From positions 1 to 38,930 of the forward strand of contig CANROZ010000003.1 in NCBI GenBank assembly GCA_947632365.1: a stretch of 38,930 nt of DNA. The letters are read 5' to 3'. The notes under the pieces are model-generated. The model was given only the letters and a program-made list of their open reading frames with translations. It did not search any database and had not been told where the DNA came from. This document shows, in pieces, positions 14,288 to 22,506 of the stretch. The stretch comes from an uncultured Oscillospiraceae bacterium. Lineage in GTDB: Bacteria; Bacillota; Clostridia; Oscillospirales; Oscillospiraceae. Both the position numbers and the translations under genes were made by a program. Position 1 is the stretch's first letter; each line of letters begins with the position of its first letter.

Positions 14288-16199
14288 GGGAGCGCAGGTT
14301 GAAGTTGCTCTTGATGGAGAACTCCCCCGCCGACCGCTCCACCAGCAGCATGCTGCTGTATTTCTCCGCGATCTGGCGCATGGCCTCCAGGCCGTAGCCG
14401 TGCTGGCGGCGCGCCTTTTCTTCCATACTGAGCTCCGCTGTTTCCTGTTCGTCCGGCGCGCTGTTGGCGCAGCCGATGAACAGGAAATTTTCACGCAGCG
14501 CCATTTTCAGCCGGATGAAGCGCCGCCGGGACGGGTCGATCTGCTGGCAGGCGTGCAGGGCGTTTTCCAGCAGGTTCGTCAAAAACACGCTCAGGTCCTC
14601 GTCCGCCATGTCCAGCTCCGCCGGGATCTGCAGGCTGCACTCCACCGCCACGCCCTCTTCCTTGGCCCGGTCCAGATAGGACCCAGCCACGGCGTTGACC
14701 AGGATGTTGGGGCTGTAGCGCGCGGTGGGCAGCCGCTCCAGCGCCCCTGTCACCGAGGCCACATACTCCCGGGCCCGGGCCATATCCCCATCCTCCAACA
14801 GGCCCGCCAGGGCCGTCATGTGGTGGCGCATCTCGTGCTTGGCGGCGTTGGTGGCCTCCTGGGCCTGGAGGATTCGCTGGTAGCTGTCCATGGTCAGGCG
14901 GCTCCGCTCCCGGAGCACGGCCACGGTCCGCCTGTTGTCCATCGTGCGGCGGATGACCTCCGTCACCATCTCGACCACCGAGATGTAGGAGACAACGCCC
15001 TCCACCAGACTGGTGAGAGGATCGTAGTTGCCCATGCTGAGGGTCGTCCAGGCCCCATTGAGATAGCCGCCCAGGCTGCCCCAGCTCCGGATGCGGTCCA
15101 GCAGATAGACGGCGGCGACGATGGCGGCGATGAGGGCGTGGCGGGCCAGGCGCTTTTTCTCCCGGGGGTCCCGCCGGATGCGCTGCGCCACCTCGGCACA
15201 GTACGCCGCGGCCAATGCCGCCAGCACCACCAGCGCCGCGGGCCCGACCTTCACGGCCACGGCAGAGCTGAACATCCGGTAAGACACTACGCCGGTATAG
15301 GCCGTCCAAACCGCGATGAGGCCGCACAGCGGCCACTTCCACCGGGAGTGCAGCCGCAGCGCCAGATAGAGATACAGCGGCGCGGTGTATACGGTGCTCA
15401 GAAAACGCAGGTCGAGATGCTCTGGCAGCACGCTGTAATAGCCGGCGTAGGTGATGTTGGTCTCGTCGAGGAACAGCAACAGGAAGTACAGGCACAGCAG
15501 CAGCGTCCGGTCGTCTCCCTGGCCGTTGTAGACATCCAGCAGGAACACCCCCGCCAGGATCAGGGCCAGCAGCGCGTAGAGGGTCATGGTCACGTTGTAC
15601 CGCACAGAGGTCACCACGGCGTCCGCCGCGACGGCCTCCGGATCGCAGAGAATGGGGTACACGGGCTCCCGGGAGGCCGACCGCTCCGGGAAATAGGTGA
15701 TCACGGTCAGCTCCCGACCGAGGTAGTCCTCGGGGAGGTTGACGTACATGTGCCGCCAGATCGGGCTGCGGCCCAGCTTCAGCTGCTCCCACTGTTCGTT
15801 TCCGGGGCGCACGAAGCCGTCATCCTCCCGGGCCGCCTGGGGAAAATCGGAGTGGAGCGGCGCGTCATCCAAAAACAGCTCCACTCCGCAGTGGAAGGAT
15901 ATCCACTCCAGCTGCGCGTCGGGGATGTCCTCCGTGAGGGTGCGGCGGATGCGCACGGCCTGGGTCTGGGACGGCAGGGAGAGCTCAAACTCGTCCAAAA
16001 AGACGGGCTCGTAGTCCTTCACGCCGTTGTCCGTGAGCAGCTCATACTGCCAGCCGAAGCGCTCGCTGAGGCTGTCCGCCAGGGACAGGATCTTCCGGTC
16101 GGTGTGGCTGAGCAGGGAGAAAATGGTCAGGATGGACGCCGCGGCCGCCAGCAGCGCCGCGATGCCCGCGATATATCGTTTTCTGTGCTCCGCAGCCAT
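14250..16199 (-). CDS. GHKL-type sensor histidine kinase with 7TM-like sensor
   Basis: A 649-residue kinase. A membrane segment (about 10-30) is followed by an external region (about 35-195) resembling the jelly-roll sensor of 7TMR-DISM proteins. Six or seven hydrophobic helices (about 200-400) come next, then a coiled linker and the kinase core. The phospho-accepting His455 lies in KHEMRHHMTAL; the N box is LTNLLENALHAC and the G box HGYGLEAMRQIAEKY. This core is of the AgrC/LytS-like GHKL group that pairs with LytTR regulators, matching the convergent neighbour. Start ATG has AAGGAGG upstream. It is the last gene of the minus-strand run; its stop lies inside the regulator gene. Confidence 0.9.
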   Translation of the reverse strand: MAAEHRKRYIAGIAALLAAAASILTIFSLLSHTDRKILSLADSLSERFGWQYELLTDNGVKDYEPVFLDEFELSLPSQTQAVRIRRTLTEDIPDAQLEWISFHCGVELFLDDAPLHSDFPQAAREDDGFVRPGNEQWEQLKLGRSPIWRHMYVNLPEDYLGRELTVITYFPERSASREPVYPILCDPEAVAADAVVTSVRYNVTMTLYALLALILAGVFLLDVYNGQGDDRTLLLCLYFLLLFLDETNITYAGYYSVLPEHLDLRFLSTVYTAPLYLYLALRLHSRWKWPLCGLIAVWTAYTGVVSYRMFSSAVAVKVGPAALVVLAALAAAYCAEVAQRIRRDPREKKRLARHALIAAIVAAVYLLDRIRSWGSLGGYLNGAWTTLSMGNYDPLTSLVEGVVSYISVVEMVTEVIRRTMDNRRTVAVLRERSRLTMDSYQRILQAQEATNAAKHEMRHHMTALAGLLEDGDMARAREYVASVTGALERLPTARYSPNILVNAVAGSYLDRAKEEGVAVECSLQIPAELDMADEDLSVFLTNLLENALHACQQIDPSRRRFIRLKMALRENFLFIGCANSAPDEQETAELSMEEKARRQHGYGLEAMRQIAEKYSSMLLVERSAGEFSIKSNFNLRSPKATPSCDPRGQ

Positions 16200-16235
16200 G
16201 CCGCGGCGGCCTCCTTTCCTGCCGAGGTCCGGCAG

Positions 16236-17384
16236 TCAGAATACCAGCGTGTCCGTCCGGGGCAGAAGCTCTGCCAGACGGGCCTTACAGTTGTCGATGA
16301 CGGCCTGGCCCGCGTCTGTTTCCAGGCGGCGGCGGCGGAGAGTCCGGCGCAGCAGCCGGGCATAGCCGATGACCTTGGCCTTGGCGGCCACGTCGTCCAG
16401 CCGGGCGGCGTCCTCTGTGCCGAAGTACAGCCGCAGCGTCCGCTCCCAGATGGCCTGGCAGGTCTCGTAGCTGACGCCCAAAAAGGACTCCGCCACGGAG
16501 TGGTCCAGTTCCCCGAAGCCCAGATAGGCCAGGAAGATGGAGGCGAACTCGAACACCGGGTGGCCCATGCACAGGGTGTCCATGTCGATGAGCAGCGCCT
16601 CGCCGTCCTGGAGCATGACGTTTTTGATGTGATAGTCCCCGTGGAGCATGTGGTGATCCTCCGGAACGGCCTGGATGAGAGCGCTGAGCTTTTCGCCCTG
16701 GTCCGCCGGGAGCCACTGCCGCAGGTCGCTGGCCCAGCCCAGGGCCACGGCCTTCATGTCCGGCATATCCCCGGGCCGCACCTCGGTGGCGTGTATCTTT
16801 TTCAGCAGGTCCACATAGATGCCCACGTACTCGTCCAGCTTCTCCGGCGCAGCGGCGATGAGCTTGGCCAAGCTCTTGGCGCTGAGCAGCTCGAACACGG
16901 AGCCGTAGCCGTCGCCCACCTTCACCACGTCGTAGGGGATAGCGGTGGGCACGCCCAGCACGAAGGCCCGGCGGGCCAGCTCCCGCTCCCGGTGGATGTC
17001 CGGCAGGCTGTCCGGGTTCAGATACACCTTGATGATGGTGTCCGGGTCCAGGCGGTACACCTGGCCGTTGGCGCCCCGGCCGATCACCTCGCACCCCTCC
17101 ACGGACAGGCGGCGGTACGCCTTCTCCACCGGGATCATTTCGGTAAAGCCCGTCATCTCCAGTATCTCGTATACCTCCGGGGAGGCGTTGATAAGGCGCA
17201 ACTCCGGCTTGGCCTTCCGCAGCCGGAGGATCACGCGCAGCCCGGCGCTGGATATGTACGTCAGCCGCTCCAGGTCCAGCACCACCGCCGCCTCCGGGGC
17301 CTGCTGCCGCAGGCCGTCCAGCTCCTGTTCCGCCTGGGTGGCGTTGCTGGAGTCGATGTGGCCGATGAGGGCCGCCGTCAGCAC
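16236..17384 (-). CDS. STAS domain fused to aminoglycoside/choline-kinase-like domain (TIGR02172-type)
   Basis: This 382-residue protein joins two modules. Residues 1-95 form a STAS (anti-anti-sigma) domain with YISSAGLRVILRL, where Ser45/Ser46 occupy the phosphorylation region. Residues about 97-375 form a protein-kinase-like phosphotransferase of the APH/choline kinase group: GRGANGQVYRLDPDTIIKVY (ATP loop and lysine), HGDYHIKN (catalytic Asp and Asn, from His248) and LLIDMDT (metal Asp). The STAS part suggests docking to, or phosphorylation by, the HATPase domain of the adjacent SpoIIE-type protein; the kinase substrate is unknown. GTG 17384 is the first usual start, but the STAS homology seems to begin slightly upstream, so a non-standard start is possible. 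Confidence 0.85.
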   Translation of the reverse strand: MLTAALIGHIDSSNATQAEQELDGLRQQAPEAAVVLDLERLTYISSAGLRVILRLRKAKPELRLINASPEVYEILEMTGFTEMIPVEKAYRRLSVEGCEVIGRGANGQVYRLDPDTIIKVYLNPDSLPDIHRERELARRAFVLGVPTAIPYDVVKVGDGYGSVFELLSAKSLAKLIAAAPEKLDEYVGIYVDLLKKIHATEVRPGDMPDMKAVALGWASDLRQWLPADQGEKLSALIQAVPEDHHMLHGDYHIKNVMLQDGEALLIDMDTLCMGHPVFEFASIFLAYLGFGELDHSVAESFLGVSYETCQAIWERTLRLYFGTEDAARLDDVAAKAKVIGYARLLRRTLRRRRLETDAGQAVIDNCKARLAELLPRTDTLVF

Positions 17385-17425
17385 GCCCCGTCCAATTTTC
17401 CCTCTGCTAAACGCATAATGTTACC

Positions 17426-19981
17426 TCACAGCTCCTTGCGGATGGTCAGAATGTTCTGCCCGTCCCTGTATTCGTACTTTACCTCATCCATGATCTGTTT
17501 GACCATGAAGACGCCCAGGCCGCCCACCTGCCGTTCCTCCGCCGAGAGGGTCACGTCCGGGTCCTCCGCGGCCAGCGGGTCGTAGGGTCGTCCCTTGTCG
17601 GTGAAGGTGACGGTCACAGACCGGGGGCTTTCCGCCGCCTCCACCCGCACCGTGGCCTGGCCCGTGTCGGGGGCGTAGGCGTAGTGGGCGATGTTGCCGA
17701 ACAGCTCGTCCACGGCCACGTCGATCTGAGACTGCGCCTTGGGCGGGCAGTCCAGGCGGGCGAGATGTTCGTTCACAAAATCCGTCACCGCCGGGATGTT
17801 CTCGATGCGCGCGTCGACGGTCATCTCGTTGGGGTCCTCCCTGTGGGTCGTCTCCTTGAATTGCAGACCGAGCATGGTGATGTCGTCGAATTGGGGCGCC
17901 CCGCCCACGAAAGCGTCGATGTCCGCCTTCACCGCCGGGAGCAGCGCGCCGGGCGCCGCGTCGGCGTTGGCGTTCAGCACCGCCTCCAGCCGCGCTGCGC
18001 CATACAGCTCGTTGGCGCCGCTGGTGGCCTCCGTCACGCCGTCGGTGTACAAAAACAGCCGATCCCCCGGCTGGAGGATCATGGTCCCCATCCTGTACCG
18101 GGTCCCCTCCATGCCCGCCAGCACGAAGCCGGGCCGTATCTTGTAGGGCTCGTAGGCCCCGTCTCCCCGGCGGATGAAGGGCGCCTCGTGGCCCGCGTTC
18201 ACGAAGTTGAACTGCCCGGTGGTCAGGTCCAGCACCCCCTCGAAGGCGGTGATGAACATCTCCTCGCCGTTGCCCTCGCACAGCAGGCGGTTGACCTCCA
18301 TGAACACCTCCCCCAGGTCCCGGCCCGGGGTGGTGTGGTCCTTGATAAGGGTCTTGCCGATCACCATGAACAGCGCCGCCGGCACGCCCTTGCCGGACAC
18401 GTCCGCCATGACCACGGCCAGATGGGCGTCGTCCACCATGAAGAAGTCGTAGAAGTCGCCGCCCACCTCCTTGGCCGGGGTCATGGAGGCGAAGATGTCG
18501 AACTCCTTCCGGTCCGGGAAGGGCGGGAAGATGCAGGGCAGCATGGAGCTCTGGATGTGCCGGGCGATGTCCAGCTCCGCGCCGATGCGCTCCTTCTCCG
18601 CCGTCACGGTGGTCAGGTCCTGGATGTGGCGGCGCAGGGACGCGGCCATGGTGTTGAAGGTCTTGGCCAGATCGCCGATCTCGTCGTTTTGCTGCACGGC
18701 GGCCTGGTGGTCCAGGTCCCCGCCGCTGATGTGTTCCACGTCCGCACGCAGCGCCAGCAGGGGCTTTGTCAGCCGCCGGGAAAAACCGCCGCTGAACAGC
18801 ACCACCGCCCCCACGATCAGGGCGAATACCAGCAGGGATATGAGCCCGGTGCGCCGGACGCTCTCGTCCATGGTCCCGGCGGTGGCATCGGTCCTGGCGG
18901 TGATGGCGGCCCGGATGTCCTCGGCCGGGGCGGTGACCATATCCGCCGGGACATGGACTGCCAGGGTCCAGTTGGCGGCCTCGATGGGGGCGTAGGCGTA
19001 GTACAGCCCGCCGGAGGTGGGCGTGACGCCCACTTCGCCGCTCATGATGCTGCCGGAGGCCTCATGGGCCAGGCAGGACTGGGACCGGACGTTTTCAAAG
19101 GTGCCGTCGTATTCCATCTGGGGGGAGACGATGATGTAGCCCGCCCCGTCCACCAGAAATCCGTAGGAACCCTCGCCGAAGCTGATGTCCAGCACCGAGC
19201 GGCACAGGTCCTCCACCATCATGTCGATGCACACGACCCCGGCGAAGCGGTCGTCCCCGTCGTAGACGGGCGCGGCGCAGGTGAGCATGAGCCCCCGGCC
19301 GAAGGTGTCCATGTAGGGCACCGTGAAGATGACCCCGCCGGATTCCTTGGCCGCCGCATACCAGGCGGAGTTGGTGTAGTCGAAATAGTCCGGCGTCAGA
19401 TCGGAGCGCTCGTCGTAGTTGATCATGAAGCCGCTCTCGGTGCAGAGATAGATGGACGCGATGTTCTCCGGGTCGTCGGTCATCACGGGCTGCCACATAT
19501 GCACGAGGTTGGCCAGCAGGCGTACCTCGTCCCGGACGGCGCGCTGGTCCACCTTCTCGTCCCGCATCACCAGCTGCATGGTGTAGGTATACTGGCTGGC
19601 CGCGTCCGGGGGCAGCACCTCCTTGGGCACGTAGGCCTCTGGCTCCTCATAGAGCCGCCGGGCATAGAAGGCGAAGTCCCGCACGTGGGCGGCGTAGCGC
19701 TCCAGCTTCTCGTCCACCACGGCGGCCTCGCTCTGCACGCCCTTGTAGAGGTTCTGCTCCATCTGGTCCAGCAGGGCCCCGCCGCTGGCTTCGGCGGCGG
19801 AGCCGCCCAGGTCCTGGCTGTCCCGCAGCACCGTGTCCCGCAGGGCCAGCAGGCTCCCGGCCCACAGGACCCCCGTGAGCACCAGCGCCGCCACACACAG
19901 CACCAGCACCATCCGCTGCACCTGGCGGCGGATGGGTCTGCGTTTTCGATTCTGACTGTCTTTCACGGAACCGTCATTCAA
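17426..19981 (-). CDS. Cache-HAMP-SpoIIE phosphatase with C-terminal RsbW-like ATPase domain
   Basis: An 851-residue membrane signalling protein. Domains: a membrane helix (about 24-45); a double-Cache sensor (about 60-360, with DYTNSAWYAAAKESGGVIFT); a second helix (about 377-397); HAMP; a coiled linker; a SpoIIE/PP2C phosphatase (about 490-690, metal ligands in EVGGDFYDFF, MADVSGKGVPAALF, TDGVTEA, QFDDITML); and an anti-sigma-type HATPase (about 715-848, VDELFGNIAHYAY and GGLGVFMVKQIMD). It thus holds both the phosphatase and the kinase needed to switch STAS proteins. The likely start is a TTG at 19981, overlapping the STAS gene by 8 bases; GTG 19966 is the alternative. Confidence 0.9.
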   Translation of the reverse strand: MNDGSVKDSQNRKRRPIRRQVQRMVLVLCVAALVLTGVLWAGSLLALRDTVLRDSQDLGGSAAEASGGALLDQMEQNLYKGVQSEAAVVDEKLERYAAHVRDFAFYARRLYEEPEAYVPKEVLPPDAASQYTYTMQLVMRDEKVDQRAVRDEVRLLANLVHMWQPVMTDDPENIASIYLCTESGFMINYDERSDLTPDYFDYTNSAWYAAAKESGGVIFTVPYMDTFGRGLMLTCAAPVYDGDDRFAGVVCIDMMVEDLCRSVLDISFGEGSYGFLVDGAGYIIVSPQMEYDGTFENVRSQSCLAHEASGSIMSGEVGVTPTSGGLYYAYAPIEAANWTLAVHVPADMVTAPAEDIRAAITARTDATAGTMDESVRRTGLISLLVFALIVGAVVLFSGGFSRRLTKPLLALRADVEHISGGDLDHQAAVQQNDEIGDLAKTFNTMAASLRRHIQDLTTVTAEKERIGAELDIARHIQSSMLPCIFPPFPDRKEFDIFASMTPAKEVGGDFYDFFMVDDAHLAVVMADVSGKGVPAALFMVIGKTLIKDHTTPGRDLGEVFMEVNRLLCEGNGEEMFITAFEGVLDLTTGQFNFVNAGHEAPFIRRGDGAYEPYKIRPGFVLAGMEGTRYRMGTMILQPGDRLFLYTDGVTEATSGANELYGAARLEAVLNANADAAPGALLPAVKADIDAFVGGAPQFDDITMLGLQFKETTHREDPNEMTVDARIENIPAVTDFVNEHLARLDCPPKAQSQIDVAVDELFGNIAHYAYAPDTGQATVRVEAAESPRSVTVTFTDKGRPYDPLAAEDPDVTLSAEERQVGGLGVFMVKQIMDEVKYEYRDGQNILTIRKEL

Positions 19982-20270
19982 TGGTCAGGATGTCCGCGAA
20001 GCCCGTGACCTCGAAGATATCCATGATGGTCTCGTTCACATTTCGCAAGGTCATGGTCCCCTGGCGGTTCATGGCCTTCTGGGCGCCCAGCAGCACCCGC
20101 AGCCCCGCCGAGGACAGATACTCCAGCTTGGCGAAGTCCAGCGTCAGCGCGGTCACGTCGGGCAGCTCCTGCTTCAGCGTCTGCTCCAGCTGGGGGGCGG
20201 TGGCGGTGTCCAGTCTGCCCTCCAGGGCCAGATCGAGGCGTCCGCCGTCCCGGGTCTTTGTGATGGTCAT
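19974..20270 (-). CDS. STAS-domain anti-sigma factor antagonist
   Basis: A 98-residue single-domain STAS protein, the usual size for SpoIIAA/RsbV relatives. The conserved loop KLEYLSSAGLRVLLGAQKA places Ser53/Ser54 at the phosphorylation site, and the protein ends IFEVTGFADILTIE as typical. AGGAGG precedes the ATG at good spacing. The stop overlaps the start of the SpoIIE/HATPase gene, pointing to translational coupling and to that protein as its regulator. No sigma factor is encoded in the window, so the final output is unknown. Confidence 0.92.
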   Translation of the reverse strand: MTITKTRDGGRLDLALEGRLDTATAPQLEQTLKQELPDVTALTLDFAKLEYLSSAGLRVLLGAQKAMNRQGTMTLRNVNETIMDIFEVTGFADILTIE

Positions 20271-20306
20271 AACAGTTGCTCCTCCTATTGTGAATGATGG
20301 GTCCGC

Positions 20307-21605
20307 TCAGGCCTCCGGCTCGTCCGGCAGGCGCATCCGGGGCACGTGGACGGGGAAGGGGCCGCTCACGGTGCAGTAGATGCCCTCCTGCTCCAACAGG
20401 TCCACGAAGGCGTTCACATAGCGGTCGTCCTCGAACTCCTGCATGAAGCAGTAGTCGAAGTATCCGTTGCAGGTGTTGATCTCGATGCAGATGCCGCTGC
20501 CGTCGGTGGTGACGGAGCAGTGGACCGACTCGATCATGTTGGCCATGCTGCCCCAGTCCGTCCGTCCCACGTAGCTGACCTTGAAGGAGACGGGCCCGGA
20601 GGCGGGCAGGTTCCCGATGCCGGTCCTGGCTCCGGTGACGACGGGCCGCAGCAGGGCGTATCTCTCCGACAACGTCAGGCCCTGCAGCTGCTTTTCCAGC
20701 GCCAGCTGCTTGCGCACTGTGTCCCACACCGCTTCCGGCTGGCTCTGGAGCATCACCATGCCCCGGCTGCATATGGCCAGCTTTTCCATGTCCGCGCCCT
20801 TCAGCCGGGGCGGATAGGCCAGCTCCAGCAGCCGGACCATGCTCTGGTGGGCCAGGGGCGTGCCCAGCACGTCCCGGATGTTGTGGGCCATGCCGCACAC
20901 CACGGGCTCCGTCCTGTCGGGGAAGAGGGTGTGCAGGGCCTTGGCCATGAAGGCGGAGGTGATGGTGGCGGGGCTGCCGTCCTAGGTGCGGGTGTATTTC
21001 ATGAAAGAGGTCTCCCCGATGCGGATATGCCAGCAGCGCTGCGGCCCCACCGGGGTGTGGTCCGTGATGCGCAGCGCGCCGCTCCACCGGGGCGCCATGG
21101 GCTCCTCCGTGTCCGGTATCCCGGCGGGGAAGGGGTCCGCCAGCTCTCCGGCGGGGATATCCTCCCCGGCCAGCCGGACGCCCGCGGGGTCCAGCTGCCG
21201 CCCCTCCGTCTCGCAGAGATAGTAGTACAGCACCGTCTTGATCCAGGGGAAAGCCCCCGCTCCGTCCGTCAGGCCGTGAAAGGCGCCGAACACCACGCTG
21301 GTCCGCTCATAGCTGAGCCCCACCAGGTGGTAGTTGGACGCGGCCGTGTTCAGAGGGGCGGGCTCCGGGCCTTTCACCAGGGTCACGGGCAGGGGATCGT
21401 CCTCAAGCACCAGCTCCTGCCCCCGGACCGCCAGGCGCACGGCGAAATAGGGATACCGCTCCATGGCCCGGTCCAGGGCCCGACGCATGGGCTCCGGCTC
21501 GATGGGGTTTTTCAGCGTCACCCGGACACTGAAGGCGTTGGCAAAGTCCCGGCTGGCCCCGTAAAACATGGCCAGGTCCACCGGGGGCAGCTTCGTTACG
21601 GCCAT
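20307..21605 (-). pseudogene. Condensation/acetyltransferase-like protein interrupted by an in-frame amber codon
   Basis: One continuous frame of 432 codons plus stop is broken at codon 208 by TAG (20982-20984). Homology-like sequence runs on after it in the same frame (DGSPATITSAFMAKALHTLF). The first half has an HGLTDGAGAF motif like the HxxxDG active site of the chloramphenicol-acetyltransferase/condensation superfamily (alcohol acetyltransferase or PapA-like). The second half has the matching NIRDVLGTPLAHQSM and VSYVGRTDWG segments. A single C-to-T change (CAG to TAG) would explain it. Either it is a recent nonsense pseudogene or the base is wrong. It starts one base after the AIM24 stop, within the partner-switching operon. 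Confidence 0.8.
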
Positions 21606-21606
21606 A

Positions 21607-22287
21607 TCAGTTGCTGGTGGCCATGTAGGGGCGCAGCACCCCGGCCACGTTGGACAGCGGCATGGTCTGCAGCCACACGTGGCCCGGCCCGGTGATGGTG
21701 GTGAGGAACAGCCCCTCGCCGCCGAACAGCACGTTCTTCACGCCCTTCACCGTCTGGATGTCCATGGCGCAGCTGGCGTCCATGGCCGCCAGGTGGCCCG
21801 TGTCCACCAATATCTGCTGGCCGGGCTGCAGGTCGTATTCCACCACGTGTCCGTCAAATTCCGCGAAAACGATGCCGCTGCCGGACACCTTCTGGAGGAT
21901 GAAACCCTCGCCGCCGAACAGGCCCGCGCCCAGCTTCTTGTTGAAGTGCACGCTCAGCTGCACCCCGGACTCCCCGGCCAGGAAGGCGCTCTTCTGGAAG
22001 ATCAGCTCCCGGCCCGGGGTGATCTCAAAGGGCTTGATGGAGCCGGGGAAGCTGGAGGCGAAGGCGATCAGGCCCGTACCGCCCTGGGCGGTGTAGATGT
22101 TCTGGAAGATCTTCTCGCCGGCGAACATCCGGCCCAGAGCCTTGCCCACGCCGCCGTTGGAGGAGGTCTCCATATGCATGTTGGGGCTCATCCAGCTCAT
22201 GGAGCCGCCCTCGTTGATCATGCTCTCCCCGTCGTCCAGGTGGCACACCACCACGGGCAGGGTATCGCCCAATATCTCGTACTTCAT
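21607..22287 (-). CDS. AIM24 / TIGR00266-family protein
   Basis: A 226-residue, glycine-rich all-beta protein of the AIM24 (TIGR00266) family. Typical segments are GESMINEGGSMSWMSPN near the start, repeated LFGGEGFIL / LFGGEGLFLTTITGPG strands, and WLQTMPLSN near the end. The function in bacteria is not established; in yeast mitochondria the relative helps membrane organisation. The frame is open further upstream, but the ATG at 22287 begins the family homology and follows GAGG. It is the first gene of the minus-strand partner-switching run, and genes of this family are often seen beside stress or membrane signalling genes. Confidence 0.9.
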   Translation of the reverse strand: MKYEILGDTLPVVVCHLDDGESMINEGGSMSWMSPNMHMETSSNGGVGKALGRMFAGEKIFQNIYTAQGGTGLIAFASSFPGSIKPFEITPGRELIFQKSAFLAGESGVQLSVHFNKKLGAGLFGGEGFILQKVSGSGIVFAEFDGHVVEYDLQPGQQILVDTGHLAAMDASCAMDIQTVKGVKNVLFGGEGLFLTTITGPGHVWLQTMPLSNVAGVLRPYMATSN

Positions 22288-22334
22288 TTGCAATGTCCTC
22301 ACTTTCCGTTCAATAATGGGTCTGCGCTCCCTAC

Positions 22335-22373
22335 AATATAATATTTTTGCAGGAAAAATACAAGTTTCCTGCA
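22335..22373 (-). promoter_or_regulatory. Promoter of the AIM24/partner-switching operon with overlapping operator-like repeat
   Basis: On the minus strand TTGTAT (-35, 22358-22363) and TATATT (-10, 22335-22340) are 17 bases apart. A perfect 9-bp inverted repeat, TGCAGGAAA (22348-22356) and TTTCCTGCA (22365-22373), encloses the -35 box, as an operator would. Confidence 0.6.
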
Positions 22374-22425
22374 CGAAATACCACTCACAGCGCATGAATG
22401 ATGAATATTGGGGGTCGGGAACCTC

Positions 22426-22454
22426 TTTACAACGAGAAGATTTTGCATTAAAAT
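22426..22454 (+). promoter_or_regulatory. Sigma-A promoter of the first hybrid kinase
   Basis: TTTACA (22426-22431), a 17-base spacer and TAAAAT (22449-22454), each one base from consensus, about 50 bases before the start at 22507. It is divergent from the AIM24 operon promoter. Confidence 0.75.
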
Positions 22455-22506
22455 TATGGCTTATGAACGGAGTATAACAGCCTTTGCTGAACGGGGGCAG
22501 AGAGCG

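Noticed and set aside
14253-17585. Open frame of 1110 codons on the plus strand
   Set aside because: It lies opposite the kinase and STAS-kinase genes, has His/Gln/Arg-rich low-complexity composition typical of antisense frames in GC-rich genes, and shows no family motif.
20307-20948. Separate 213-codon gene downstream of the amber codon
   Set aside because: It is in the same frame as the upstream part, its ATG has no ribosome site and its sequence is the natural continuation of the acyltransferase-like protein.
20982-20984. Pyrrolysine insertion at the TAG
   Set aside because: No pyl genes are visible, the protein family is not known to use pyrrolysine and the residue is not at the HxxxDG site; simple mutation is likelier.
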